DNA of 64,000 nt from an uncultured Muribaculaceae bacterium. GTDB taxonomy: Bacteria; Bacteroidota; Bacteroidia; Bacteroidales; Muribaculaceae. Position 1 is the first letter of the stretch, and each line of letters begins with the position of its first letter. Positions 33,968-43,400 of the stretch are shown piece after piece. The translations under genes and the position numbers were made by a program. Location: contig CAJURN010000002.1 in NCBI GenBank assembly GCA_910589055.1, forward strand, positions 198,444 to 262,443, given 5' to 3'. Below the pieces are notes generated by a model. The model did no database searches. It saw nothing but the letters and a program-made list of their open reading frames with translations, and had not been told where the DNA came from.

Positions 33968-35011
33968 TCACATGATGCGTATGCTCTTGTGACGGTTTTT
34001 GTTCTTCTCCGAGAAGTCGAGCTTAAGGCTGTAACCTGCGAAAACCTCGTGGCTTCCCATCGAGGCCCGGTTTATTGCCGAGGTGGCGTAGTCGTAGGAG
34101 TAGCCGATGTAGAAATTCTTGATTTCCGCAGCCACAGTGGCTATTACGGCATCGTTCCAGCGGTAGCCCACTCCGAAGGAGAGGAATTTATTGTAGCGTG
34201 CCCTGGCTGTTATTTCTCCGGTTGTGAAGAGGAAATCGGACTTCACCATGAGCGACGGTAGTATTTCAAATAACGTGTTTTTTACGGGAATATTGCCGCC
34301 GGCCATGAAATAAAGTGTGCGGCGTGCCTGAAATTCGTATCGGCGCTCTCCCGCTGTCTCGGAGCCTCCCGACGCGCTTTCGGCGTTGAGCCCGATTGTG
34401 GGTGATGTGAGATGGCTGCACGACAATCCGGCCCAGAAGCGTTTGTGCTCATACCACAGACCAAGCCCGAGGTCAAGCGCCGTGCCATGGATGTCGGTGG
34501 TGGGGATGCCGTCGTCGGTGCCCTGGTGGTAGTCGTCGTTGTCGGGCAGGAATACTTCCGAGCCTTTCCACGACTGGTCGTACATGCCGATCTGAAGAGC
34601 TGCGGTAAATTCGCCGCCGAATTTCTTGAATTTGTAGCCTATCTGTCCGTCCAGCATCAGGGTCTTGTAGAGGCCTATGCTTTCCTGACTCATCAGGACA
34701 CCCGCTGCAAAACGCTTGTTGATGAATTTGAACGGCATATCGGCAGTGGCCGCGAAAGTCATCGGGGCATTGTCGATTCCTACCCACTGCATGCGAGCTC
34801 CGCCACGGATGCGGAGGAAGTCGGTGCGTCCGGCTGCCGCAGGGTTGTAGTAGGTGGGCACCTCGTAGTACTGCGAGAATTGGGCGTCGGTCTGTGCCGA
34901 TGCGTCGCCGATGCCGGACATCACGGCGCACAGCATCGCAATAGCCGGGAGCCATGTCGTGCGAAGGCGGGTATGTATTTGCTGGAGTAGGCGTTGCATC
35001 GTGTTATTCAA
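33968..35011 (-). CDS. porP: T9SS-associated outer-membrane protein PorP/SprF
   Basis: A 347-residue member of the PorP/SprF family, a Bacteroidetes outer-membrane barrel. A signal segment (about 20-40, ending 'GDASAQ') precedes the family's 'DAQFSQYYEVPTYYNPAAAG' start, followed by barrel strands such as 'FAAGVLMSQESIGLYKTLMLDGQIGYKF' and the terminal 'GSHEVFAGYSLKLDF'. PorP-type proteins belong to the type IX machinery and link it to surface attachment. Its start overlaps the porT-like stop by eight bases, and gldK follows. Confidence 0.94.
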   Translation of the reverse strand: MNNTMQRLLQQIHTRLRTTWLPAIAMLCAVMSGIGDASAQTDAQFSQYYEVPTYYNPAAAGRTDFLRIRGGARMQWVGIDNAPMTFAATADMPFKFINKRFAAGVLMSQESIGLYKTLMLDGQIGYKFKKFGGEFTAALQIGMYDQSWKGSEVFLPDNDDYHQGTDDGIPTTDIHGTALDLGLGLWYEHKRFWAGLSCSHLTSPTIGLNAESASGGSETAGERRYEFQARRTLYFMAGGNIPVKNTLFEILPSLMVKSDFLFTTGEITARARYNKFLSFGVGYRWNDAVIATVAAEIKNFYIGYSYDYATSAINRASMGSHEVFAGYSLKLDFSEKNKNRHKSIRIM

Positions 35012-35732
35012 AGTAGAAAGTCAGCACAACCATCTTCGAGGTTGCCTTGGTTAGGGATTCGGTGAATTTGAGCTTTGCCGGGTCATCCTGAAGGTCGGGA
35101 CGCTTGTGGGTGAGCACGTCGGTGAGCCCGAAACAGAATTTAAGTTCGGGAATCAGCTTGAAGTAAGGCAGATAGAAGTCGCATCCGAAACCCACCGAAA
35201 GGTAGCAGTCGGCGGCGTTGAACCGCAGAATGTCGCTGCGCTTCTTGGAAACGTCGAACGCGGGCATTACGCCGGCCACTACGTAGGGGCGCGAGTTGCG
35301 GTAGCGCATGGCGGCGAATTTCAGGTCAACGGGCAATACGACGTAGGTCGATTTCACACTTTGTTCTTCTACGGCGCCGGAGTTCAGTTCCACCATTTTG
35401 AGGTCGCGGCTTCCGAAATACATACCGGGCGAGAAGCGGAGCGAGAAATAGTTGTTGAGCCTGAGTGAGAGCAGGCCGTTGACGCAGAATCCCGGTTGAT
35501 ACCCGGGCTGGTCCACGCGCCAGAGTTCTCCTGCCTCTGTTACGGCAAGACCGTTGTGTACAAACTTCATACCTTCGGTGTGCATGCCTATTGAGAAGCC
35601 AAGATGCCAACGCCGCAGGTCGGCATACGGGCGGTTCATGATCTTGTCGTTAAGGTCACGAGCCGCTGCGGCAGGAACTCCTGCCAATATAAAGCTGAAA
35701 AGCAGTGCAAGTATGAATTTAGGTCGGTTCAT
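35004..35732 (-). CDS. porT: PorT-like outer-membrane protein of the T9SS operon
   Basis: A 242-residue exported barrel with a signal peptide (about 1-24, ending 'GVPAAAA'). 'NRPYADLRRWHLGFSIGMHTEGM' recalls the start of PorT/SprT, and the barrel ends in 'SKMVVLTFYFE'. PorT is an outer-membrane protein required for type IX secretion. Position as first gene, overlapping porP and co-directional with gldKLMN, supports the assignment, though the fold is shared by other small barrels, so the exact name is less certain than for its neighbours. The start ATG at 35732 follows the low-complexity region. Confidence 0.75.
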   Translation of the reverse strand: MNRPKFILALLFSFILAGVPAAAARDLNDKIMNRPYADLRRWHLGFSIGMHTEGMKFVHNGLAVTEAGELWRVDQPGYQPGFCVNGLLSLRLNNYFSLRFSPGMYFGSRDLKMVELNSGAVEEQSVKSTYVVLPVDLKFAAMRYRNSRPYVVAGVMPAFDVSKKRSDILRFNAADCYLSVGFGCDFYLPYFKLIPELKFCFGLTDVLTHKRPDLQDDPAKLKFTESLTKATSKMVVLTFYFE

Positions 35733-35794
35733 CTATCTTTTAACGACAAACTTCCCGAAATATTATATAGTATAGGTAAAGATAGGCGAGGAGA

Positions 35795-36010
35795 GGCAAT
35801 GATAGGCAAGGGGAAGGTAAGAAGGCGATGGTAGGCAATGATAGGCAAGGGGAAGGGTAGGCAATGGAGGGCAAGAAGGCAATGATAGGCAAGGGACGGG
35901 TAAGAAGGGCAATGGGTAAAGGCTATGTAAGGCACGAAGAAAAACTATTCTCTTGCCTTTTTACCAAACTTCGCCTTTTCTCCTAACCTCGCCTTTTTAC
36001 CTTACTTTGC
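35795..36010. repeat. G-rich triple repeat and inverted repeat ahead of the T9SS operon
   Basis: The 295-base gap between DUF4861 and porT holds three exact copies of GGCAATGATAGGCAAGGG (35795, 35834, 35878). A following pyrimidine-rich half (35950-36010) has 'TCGCCTTTTTACCTT', which is the complement of 'AAGGTAAGAAGGCGA' at 35814 with one mismatch. A long imperfect hairpin is possible. The T9SS promoter must lie here; a candidate TATCTTTA occurs near 35780 but its TTTG box is not clear. Confidence 0.6.
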
Positions 36011-36027
36011 TTTTTTGCCTAAATTTC

Positions 36028-37221
36028 CTATTTCTTCACTTCCACCTTCAGGGGGCTGCGTAGGGAGTGGTCGGTATTGTCAAGGTAGTCGGCCCAGTCT
36101 TCGAGCGACTTAATCTGCACGGGCTGCCATGCGGCTCCCCAAAGGAATTGTGAGGTATCGGACGGTGCGGTATGGCGCAGAGCTAATATGTGGTCGTCGG
36201 CTTCAACGAAGCGGTCGGCTTTTTCGATAAATACCAATCCGACGAGCGCCTCCCCGTTGCCGGGACCTTGGGTCGGGTCGGAGTAGCACAGCCAACGCAT
36301 GTCTTCGCCGGAAAGTGCGTTGCGATCGTCGCGTCGGGGAAATCCGGTTGCAAATTCCACCGGCTCGTCCAGGTCTTCGAACCAGGCTTTGCAGCGGTTG
36401 AGTCTTGCGCCTGAATCAAGCGTTATCTCACGCCATTCCGTAGACTTTCCGGCAGGTGAAATGAAGCTCACGCGGGCAGTGAAGCGAATCGGGCCGTTAT
36501 CAAGAATTTCAGCGGTCTCGTAGCCCCAGGTGTAGGCAAGCGAGTCGCCGCGGAACACAGCAAGTCCGCCCACTCCGAGAGTCGGGCCTACGAAATAGCA
36601 GTCCATGCCCAAGCCGTGGTTGACATGGTAGGAGACGCTGTTGTAGAAGTCTTCCGGCAAGCTCGTATCGCTGCGCTTCAGGCTGTCGATTTTATTTTGG
36701 GTTAGGACATCGGTCTGCGGCGCATAAATTTTCTCAAGCACCAGCTCGGAGGTCGGGTATTTGAAAAACACGTCGTTGCCATAGACGCGTTCGCCCATCA
36801 TGCGTGTGCCAGGGCCGTAGATGCGATAGCCGGCAGTCTCGTTTTCCCATGCGAGGTCATCGGCGCGTTCGGGATATATGCGGCCTCCGACTACATTGCG
36901 GTAGGTGTGCACGGTGTCGGAACCGCACACGGTGAACTGCGCGGATTTATCGCCCGGTAATGTTACCTTGAATATGAGAAGTGAGTCATGTGTTACCTGC
37001 GAAGGTATTTCAGTACCTTTGCTGTCAAGCACATATAAAAATTGATTTGGAATGTTCGTACGCAATTCCGATATCGGAATCTCAACCATTTCGTTAGTGC
37101 GGTCAATGTCGGTGTTATTGCTTACCTTTACTTTGACGCTTGGCATACCGTCATTGGAGCAGGAGGCCGCCGATGCAATCAGAGCCAACGCCATGAGTAT
37201 TTTTGAAACGCTTTTTTTCAT
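36028..37221 (-). CDS. DUF4861 family lipoprotein
   Basis: A 397-residue lipoprotein (lipobox 'IASAASCSN', Cys near 21). The body matches DUF4861: 'PSVKVKVSNNTDIDRTNEMVEIP', 'VGGRIYPERADDLAWENETAGYRIYGPG', 'YHVNHGLGMDCYFVGPTLGVGG', 'CKAWFEDLDEPVEFATGFPR' and 'WLCYSDPTQGPGNGEALVGLVF', ending in 'LRSPLKVEV'. DUF4861 proteins of Bacteroidetes are linked to polysaccharide-utilisation contexts; the activity is not settled. No such locus is adjacent here. Its leader contains a complete terminator between the promoter and the start codon. Confidence 0.88.
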   Translation of the reverse strand: MKKSVSKILMALALIASAASCSNDGMPSVKVKVSNNTDIDRTNEMVEIPISELRTNIPNQFLYVLDSKGTEIPSQVTHDSLLIFKVTLPGDKSAQFTVCGSDTVHTYRNVVGGRIYPERADDLAWENETAGYRIYGPGTRMMGERVYGNDVFFKYPTSELVLEKIYAPQTDVLTQNKIDSLKRSDTSLPEDFYNSVSYHVNHGLGMDCYFVGPTLGVGGLAVFRGDSLAYTWGYETAEILDNGPIRFTARVSFISPAGKSTEWREITLDSGARLNRCKAWFEDLDEPVEFATGFPRRDDRNALSGEDMRWLCYSDPTQGPGNGEALVGLVFIEKADRFVEADDHILALRHTAPSDTSQFLWGAAWQPVQIKSLEDWADYLDNTDHSLRSPLKVEVKK

Positions 37222-37268
37222 CTTGCAAGAACATTCAAAGATTGGTTGTAATAAGTTCGGGTAGGTAC

Positions 37269-37302
37269 AAAAAAAATATTATTCGTCATCACGACGAATA
37301 AT
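37269..37302 (-). terminator. Intrinsic terminator inside the DUF4861 leader
   Basis: A perfect 10-bp stem (ATTATTCGTC/GACGAATAAT, 5-base loop) is followed on the minus strand by A and eight T. It lies 47 bases upstream of the DUF4861 start and about 32 bases downstream of the expected transcription start, so it could act as an attenuator. Confidence 0.8.
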
Positions 37303-37341
37303 CTTTTATAACCTTAAATCTAATACCATGAAAAACTGATG

Positions 37342-37349
37342 CAAAGTTA
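37342..37349 (-). promoter_or_regulatory. -7 box ahead of the DUF4861 leader terminator
   Basis: TAACTTTG followed by CA on the minus strand. A TTTG box at the standard distance is not clear (TTATG is nearby). Transcripts would start near 37335. Confidence 0.6.
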
Positions 37350-37464
37350 TACATTTTATGATATATGGCATAACTTTTCCAAGAAAAAATCTATGGATTA
37401 ACTATATTTAACTAAAATCACGGATTTTTCTTTCTAAATTCACGTTTTGAAACGTTATCAAGAT

Positions 37465-38469
37465 ATGAAACACATTAGAATCAGATTATTTATAGCCATT
37501 GCAGCAATCGTTGCAACGGTATTTCCCGGTCTCGCACAGACCTGGACAGCGGATATTCTCGGCGACGGCTTTGTGATGCGTCATTGCGTGCAGGATGATT
37601 CGCTGCAGTCTACTATCATCAGGAAACTTCCCGAGGAAAAAGCTGCCCGGGCAGTGCTTTACGTCCACGGCTTCAACGATTATTTCTTTCAGGCAGAGAT
37701 GGCCGACCGCTTCATAAGCCACGGTTATGCCTTCTATGCCGTTGATTTGCGCCGCTACGGACGTTCGCTCATGCCGGGGCAGAAACCGTTTTCAATCAGG
37801 AATGTCGATGAATATTTTCCCGACATTGATTCAGCCTTGGTGCAGATTGCCCGCGACGGCATCGGCGAGGTCGCGCTTATGGGACATTCCACCGGGGGCT
37901 TGATAACATCATGCTTCATGGCGCAGAACAGTCGTCCACAGATCAAGGCACTTGTGCTCAACAGTCCGTTTCTTGACTGGAATCTCGGCTGGCAGGAGCA
38001 TCTTGTGCCGCTGATTTCGCTTTGGGGCAAGTATTTTCCAAACACACGTATCCCGCAAGGAATGTCGCATGCCTATGCCGAGAGCCTGCTTGCATCGGGG
38101 CATGGCGAATGGAACTACCGTACCGACTGGAAATTCACCCAATCACCCGACGTGGATGCCGGATGGGTTCGGGCAATCACTCTTGCGCAGAAATCATTAC
38201 GCGACGGACGCGCCGATATCCGTGTGCCTATTCTACTGATGTACTCCGACCATTCGGTATATGGCTCGGAATGGACTCCGGAATTTAACCGCGGCGACGC
38301 GGTGCTTGACGTGAAGGATATACGCCGCTACGGTCTCGGACTCGGCCCGCATGTTACTCCGGTTCGCATAGTAGGCGGCCTTCACGACCTCGTCCTGTCG
38401 GCCCCGAACGTCCGCGAACCTCTTTTCCGCTACATATTTTCCTGGCTCGATACCCGTGTCACCTGGTGA
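37465..38469 (+). CDS. Exported alpha/beta hydrolase (S33-type lipase/aminopeptidase family)
   Basis: A 334-residue protein with a signal peptide (about 1-26, 'ATVFPGLAQ') and a serine hydrolase fold. 'AVLYVHGFNDYFFQ' gives the oxyanion region, 'VALMGHSTGG' the nucleophile elbow (Ser near residue 138), 'PILLMYSDHSVYG' the acid strand and 'GGLHDLVLSAP' the final His. It is closest in style to monoacylglycerol-lipase-like hydrolases. I use the ATG at 37465 rather than the TTG at 37447, since the signal peptide begins there. Its end overlaps the convergent DUF695-like gene by 11 bases. Confidence 0.88.
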   Translation: MKHIRIRLFIAIAAIVATVFPGLAQTWTADILGDGFVMRHCVQDDSLQSTIIRKLPEEKAARAVLYVHGFNDYFFQAEMADRFISHGYAFYAVDLRRYGRSLMPGQKPFSIRNVDEYFPDIDSALVQIARDGIGEVALMGHSTGGLITSCFMAQNSRPQIKALVLNSPFLDWNLGWQEHLVPLISLWGKYFPNTRIPQGMSHAYAESLLASGHGEWNYRTDWKFTQSPDVDAGWVRAITLAQKSLRDGRADIRVPILLMYSDHSVYGSEWTPEFNRGDAVLDVKDIRRYGLGLGPHVTPVRIVGGLHDLVLSAPNVREPLFRYIFSWLDTRVTW

Positions 38470-39007
38470 GTTGCTCGGCTATGGGGTCAAGCCAGTAATG
38501 GGCCTGAGTCCACTCCTTATCCTCACTCATCTGGTATTGGAAATGGATGGGATAGTCTCCTGACATTATCAGGCTCTGAAGATATCTGTTGACAGGCTCA
38601 GGATTTTTGACGTACCACATGACCTGGGTTATTCCATTACCTGTGACTCGTCCCATATACAGCACATTCGGGTCGTCAGGATTTATCACTATGTGGTCGT
38701 AGATATCATCGGCAAATTCCTGCATGACAGGAGTCGGATCATCCGGAAGGTCTTTGGCAGGAGTGACATCATACTCCAATATCACTGACAAATACCATGA
38801 AAAAGCGGATTTTGGCGTTAAATCCAATATTCCCGGATTCAGCAGGCCTACATGTGGCTTGCCGTCGATATATGTGGAGCCAACCACCCATTTGTCTTCG
38901 GGTATATGCGTCCTGTATAGTGTGGCGTTTTGTTTTGCCGGGGCTCCACATCCGCACAACATGAAATATGCTGTGCATACACACAATAAGGGATAAAAAC
39001 GTTTCAT
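38459..39007 (-). CDS. DUF695-like lipoprotein
   Basis: A 182-residue lipoprotein (lipobox 'FMLCGCGAP', Cys near 20). The body resembles DUF695: 'KWVVGSTYIDGKPHVGLLNPG', 'YLSVILEYDVT', 'VLYMGRVTGNGITQVMWYVKNPEPVNRYLQSL', and the end 'DKEWTQAHYWLDPI', which fits the family's Asp-x-x-Trp...Leu-x-Pro ending. Function unknown. It is a close paralog of the upstream gene (39029-39661), with 21 bases between. It converges on and overlaps the hydrolase gene by 11 bases. Confidence 0.8.
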   Translation of the reverse strand: MKRFYPLLCVCTAYFMLCGCGAPAKQNATLYRTHIPEDKWVVGSTYIDGKPHVGLLNPGILDLTPKSAFSWYLSVILEYDVTPAKDLPDDPTPVMQEFADDIYDHIVINPDDPNVLYMGRVTGNGITQVMWYVKNPEPVNRYLQSLIMSGDYPIHFQYQMSEDKEWTQAHYWLDPIAEQLTR

Positions 39008-39028
39008 GGTATTTGATAATTGCTTGAT

Positions 39029-39661
39029 TCAAACTTGTTGTTGGCGTGTCAAAGGTTCGAGCCAGTAGTTTGCCTGGGTCCAGCCGGAATCCAACGCCAT
39101 CTGATACTGGAAGTGGATGGGGAAGTCTTCGGATATGATTATGTCTTTAAGGTATTGGTGGACAGGGGCAGGCTCCCGCACACACCACATTGCCTGGGTG
39201 ATGCCCCCACCGGTCACTCGACCGACAAACAAGGCGTTGGGAGCGTCGCCGTGGAATTTTATAGCATCGTCGATTCTCTCGACAAAGTCCTGCATAATCG
39301 GCACAGGGTCGGCCGGAAGCGGAGTGTCGGTAGGAACGTCGTATTCAATTATCAAGGACAGAAACCAAGGGAACGCGGCCTTGGGTTCGTATCCCACCAT
39401 GCCCTGATTGAGCATGGCAACGTGTGTCTCGCCGTCAATCAGAGCGTGGGCGAGCACGTATTTTTCAGTCGGCAGAGTCACTTCATACCACGTGCCGCCA
39501 GCCGAAACCTTATCTTTCGCAGGGCCGTTGCGTTGAGCCTTACCTGCATAAAGATTCTTTTTCCACTTGTTGAATTTGTGGTCGGATACTATGGTTCCCA
39601 CAATGAGAAACAGCACTACCAATCCGAAGAGGTAGTAATTCCCGTATTCTAAAAAGTGCAT
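39029..39661 (-). CDS. DUF695-like protein with N-terminal membrane anchor
   Basis: A 210-residue protein with one N-terminal transmembrane helix (about 8-27, 'YLFGLVVLFLIVGTIV') in place of the lipobox of its downstream paralog. The rest matches it segment by segment ('VALIDGETHVAMLNQGMVGYEPKAAFPWFLSLIIEYDV', 'LFVGRVTGGGITQAMWCVREPAPVHQYLKDI', 'DSGWTQANYWLEPL'). Both may act as an inner-membrane/outer-membrane pair, which is inference. It lies 12 bases after the barrel gene's end. Confidence 0.8.
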   Translation of the reverse strand: MHFLEYGNYYLFGLVVLFLIVGTIVSDHKFNKWKKNLYAGKAQRNGPAKDKVSAGGTWYEVTLPTEKYVLAHALIDGETHVAMLNQGMVGYEPKAAFPWFLSLIIEYDVPTDTPLPADPVPIMQDFVERIDDAIKFHGDAPNALFVGRVTGGGITQAMWCVREPAPVHQYLKDIIISEDFPIHFQYQMALDSGWTQANYWLEPLTRQQQV

Positions 39662-39673
39662 GCAGTAGGATTG

Positions 39674-40366
39674 TCAGAAGTTATAACCGAGGGTGAATTG
39701 GAAGAGGTTCTCACGCATCGAAACACCGTTGTAGCCACGTAGGATGTTGCACATGCCGAGGTTGCCGCTCAGACCGATGTAGTATTGGTTGATGCTGACT
39801 CCGGCACCGATTTTCCAAGCCACGTCAAGGCGCTTGAATCCTCCTTCGACATAGTAATTGGAGCCTTCAGAATAGCTCTCGCCGTTGTATTTGGCCGAGG
39901 TGTGGCTGCGGCCGATTATTCCCGCTTCCACCACGGGGCCGGTGAAGGCGTAAAGGCTGCATGTCGCAAGGTCGAAACGGTAGCCTGCAAGTAAAGGAAT
40001 ACGCAGGCCGAAACGACGTACTGATGCGTTGATGTCCGTTATATTTGGAGTGCCGTCGGGATCGCCTGAGGTTTCGATGTCCACGCCCATTGCGTTATAG
40101 TACAGCTCGATTCCCGGCTCGAAATAGAGGTTTTTCCACAGTGGAATATTGTAGACCACGCCGGCATCGAAGCCGGAGCCGTTTTTGTACATGTCCACTT
40201 TTTCGCCTCCCAAATTCCACTTTCCGGGGATGGGCGATTCGTAGGAGATTCGCAGACCAAGGTAGGGGCGGTTGTATTCTCCGGCGTCGAGTACGTCTTG
40301 TGCATTGGATTCAACGGATGCCATGGCTCCGAGGGCTGCGATGGCGAGGATGAGAAATTTACGCAT
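39674..40366 (-). CDS. Outer-membrane beta-barrel protein, paralog 2
   Basis: A 230-residue exported barrel of the same group as the protein at 24978-25670 and of equal length. The signal peptide (about 1-22) ends at 'VESNAQ', followed by 'DVLDAGEYNRPYLGLRISYESPIPG', then 'GAGVSINQYYIGLSGNLGM' and the terminal 'LFQFTLGYNF'. It follows sprA by 44 bases and may be cotranscribed with it. Function unknown; a role at the outer membrane near the SprA translocon is possible. Confidence 0.88.
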   Translation of the reverse strand: MRKFLILAIAALGAMASVESNAQDVLDAGEYNRPYLGLRISYESPIPGKWNLGGEKVDMYKNGSGFDAGVVYNIPLWKNLYFEPGIELYYNAMGVDIETSGDPDGTPNITDINASVRRFGLRIPLLAGYRFDLATCSLYAFTGPVVEAGIIGRSHTSAKYNGESYSEGSNYYVEGGFKRLDVAWKIGAGVSINQYYIGLSGNLGMCNILRGYNGVSMRENLFQFTLGYNF

Positions 40367-40410
40367 GATAGATTGATTTTAGAGGTTGTTTTCTCTTGGA
40401 TTGTATCTTT

Positions 40411-43400
40411 TTAGCGGGCCAGCGACAGGTTGAGCTGGATGCCGTAGGAAGAGTTGGTGGTGGGATATGAGCTGGTGGTGACGATGGGCGAGTTGACCTG
40501 ATGGTCGAAGTAGGCCTTCAGTGTGATTCGCTTGCTCAGGGTATAGCCCGCGGTGAAGTTGATGTTGAGTGTGTTGGTTCCACTCGTAGGCTGGGTGTAG
40601 TTGCCCTCGATACGTCGTATCAGCGCCTGATTGTTCTGGAAAGAGAAGTCGGCGTTGAGCGTCAGGTCGTTGCTCACACCCTGGCCGGAGCCTTTCATCT
40701 TGAGCACGGTGTTAAAGTTTACAATCTTGTAGCCCACACCTACGGTAATGCCTTTGGAAGTGGCTTCCACCACCTGACCTGCCGAAGAGTTGAGCGTGAG
40801 GGTGCGTTGGTCGCGGTATTCGGCGTTGAACTGAAGTTCGTTTTTAAGCGTGAACTTGGCTCCGATAAGAGGTGCGAAACGTTCGGTGATGGCAACGGAG
40901 GAAATGTTGAAGGGCGACGACGGGATAGGCTGGCCGCTTATTTCGTCGAGTGTGAAGCCGAGAGTCTGACCTCCGGCGCTCACCCAGTTGAGGTACGACG
41001 AGTAGGAGCCTACGGAGTAGGTACACTGGTAGGCGTGGGTGAGGGTGAAGGATTTGAAAATGTTGCGCATGTTGCCCATGTTGATGAGGCCGTCGTAGGT
41101 TATGCGCCAGTTGGGGAGCACTGAAGAGAAGTCGGGGAAGGGATTGAGATTGACCTTCTCGGGACTTATACCGGTGTATGCGGCGACAAAGGCCGGAATG
41201 AGCACGTCGGACGAGGTCTCGCTCACTGTACCAACCTCGGGATTGAACACTTGCCCTGCGTTGATTGTGCCGGAGATGAATCCTGCATCGGGGTATTTTA
41301 TTCCGGCATACTGAGCCTCGACGCGACCGCGGACGGCATGGATGTCGCTCAGGAATTGGTCGAAGGCCGGTGAGTAATAGCCGTTGTTGGCGCTTGACGA
41401 GCGCAGGGCCGTGAGCAAAGCGCAGTGGGTCTTGGTGTAGGAGCCGGAAAGCGATGTCGGCATGCCTGCGTACATGAACTGCACCTGCGATGTGCGGTTG
41501 TCGGTGCGGTTGAATGTAAGCTGAATCTTGAAGCCCTTGAACAGTTCGAGGTTGGCCTCGATGTTGAGTTCGTTGGTGCGCGACCATATAGCAGGCGAGG
41601 TCTGGCCGTCGTCGGTTATGAGCCATCCACGGTCGAGAGCTTTGTCGATGTAGCTTTCATCGGTGAAACCGAAGGCGAAGTCAAGACCCGGCGACATCGG
41701 GCCGTAGGAGTTGGTCTGTCCGAATATGTTGCCGATATTAGGCTCGAACAGCGGCAGGGACATCGTGCGCGTGTTGCGGTAACGAACCGAAACATTGCGC
41801 GGCGAGATTATAAGGCGCACGGCATATTCGGCCATGTCGCGGGCAAGGGATTTCTCGTCCTTGAGCAACTCGAGCACGGTGAATTTCAGGTTCTGGTCGC
41901 CGCGGTTGAGAATCTCCACCGTGTTGACATCCACAACCTTGGTCTTGACCGGGAATGGCGTGTCGCCGTCGGCGGTCACAGCCGTAACCTTAATTTTGCG
42001 TGTGCGCAGGTTGTGCTTGATGGTGAGCGTTGTATCGGCTTTGAGCCGGAAAGTGCGCTCAAATTTCTTGGGCTTGCGTGCGGTGGCACGTTTGCGGGTG
42101 TTTGCAAAGCGGTTGTTCACCTCCTTCAGGAAGGGAATCTTGTTGTAGAAGCTCTCGAAATTGACGCGTCCGTCGGCTGTCCATGCAGCTTGGTTTGCGA
42201 TGGAGTTGCCGAGCTTCTCGCCGTCGATGGTGGCGCCGCGGTCCCACTTGTAGGTGGCGTTGTAGCTTACCGAACCGGTGATGAAATCAATTACGGGAAT
42301 CTTTGAGAAAGGAGCCTTGTACTGGCCTGTGAATGTCTGGTTGTAGGACCATGGAGTACCCATGGAAAGGATGCTCTGCCAAACGGTGTCCTTCCACTGC
42401 TCGTAGCGGTCGGGGAAGAGCTTGCGGTTGACCGCGCCTACCGTTTCCTCGATGCGTGCGGAGGTGTTGGAGTTGAATGTGAAAGACAGTGATTTGGTTA
42501 CGTTCCATGTGAGTGCGAGCTGTCGATCCCAGAGGAAGTTTTTGCTCACAGATACCGGAAGCTGGAACATTACATCTGTTTCCGAACGTGTCTGCTGTTC
42601 GTAGTAGTAACGCGACATGTTGGTCTGGAACGAGATATTGTTCGGCAGCCACTGGATGTCCCATTCGCGGATGAATTTGAGGTTCTTGTTTTTCGACTTG
42701 ATCCATCCGAAGGGCTTCAAGTTCTTGATATACGGCGTGTAGGAGTAGAGGAACGACCCGCGGTAGTCGTTGGTGTTCTCATACTCGGTGGTGGGGTCCA
42801 TCTTGGCCTGTTTCGAGAAGGAGAAATTGAGAGTGAAATTGGCCGGGTCCCATGGCATGGGATTCTTGCTCTTGACGTCGAAATTGAGTCCCGACAACGA
42901 GAAGTTCTGAATGGTCGTGCGCTCTATGGCGTAGTTGCTTATGGAGTCGCGCTCCTGCTTTGTGGTGCACTCGTCGAGGGCGTCTTTCAGCAGCACATCC
43001 TGGTCGAGGGGATTGTACTTGGGCGATGTTTTCTCCTTTGTCATCGAATAGTAGACGGGGGCGCGGAGTTTGGCTTTCTCGGGGAGGAAGCGACCCATGT
43101 CGGCCTGCACGGCCACGTTGTACTGTTCGTAGTCGTCGAGACGGCGTTCGTTGAGCGACTGATCCACGCTGCCGAATCCGGCTGTCTCCACATGAGCGCC
43201 GAGATTGACCGTTGCGATGTCCGACATCGACAGGGTGGCGTTGGCTTTGGCAGCCCAGCCGCCATCTTCATTGAAATCGGTCACTTTCAGCTCGTTGACC
43301 CACACAATGCCGTCCTTGGTGGTGGCGGAGTTGTTGCGGATACCGATGAGCATCACGCGCACATCGCTTAGCGAGGGATTACCCATCACGGCCATGCGGT

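Noticed and set aside
35795..35930. Short spaced repeats considered as a CRISPR array
   Set aside because: Only three 18-base copies with 21- to 26-base spacers that are themselves similar to the repeat, and no cas gene nearby.
37447..37464. TTG start for the alpha/beta hydrolase
   Set aside because: The ATG at 37465 places the signal peptide at the N-terminus; the TTG start only adds six residues before it.
41425..42306. 293-residue open frame opposite sprA
   Set aside because: sprA is continuous over 7.4 kb; the frame arises from its codon bias and shows no domain or promoter.
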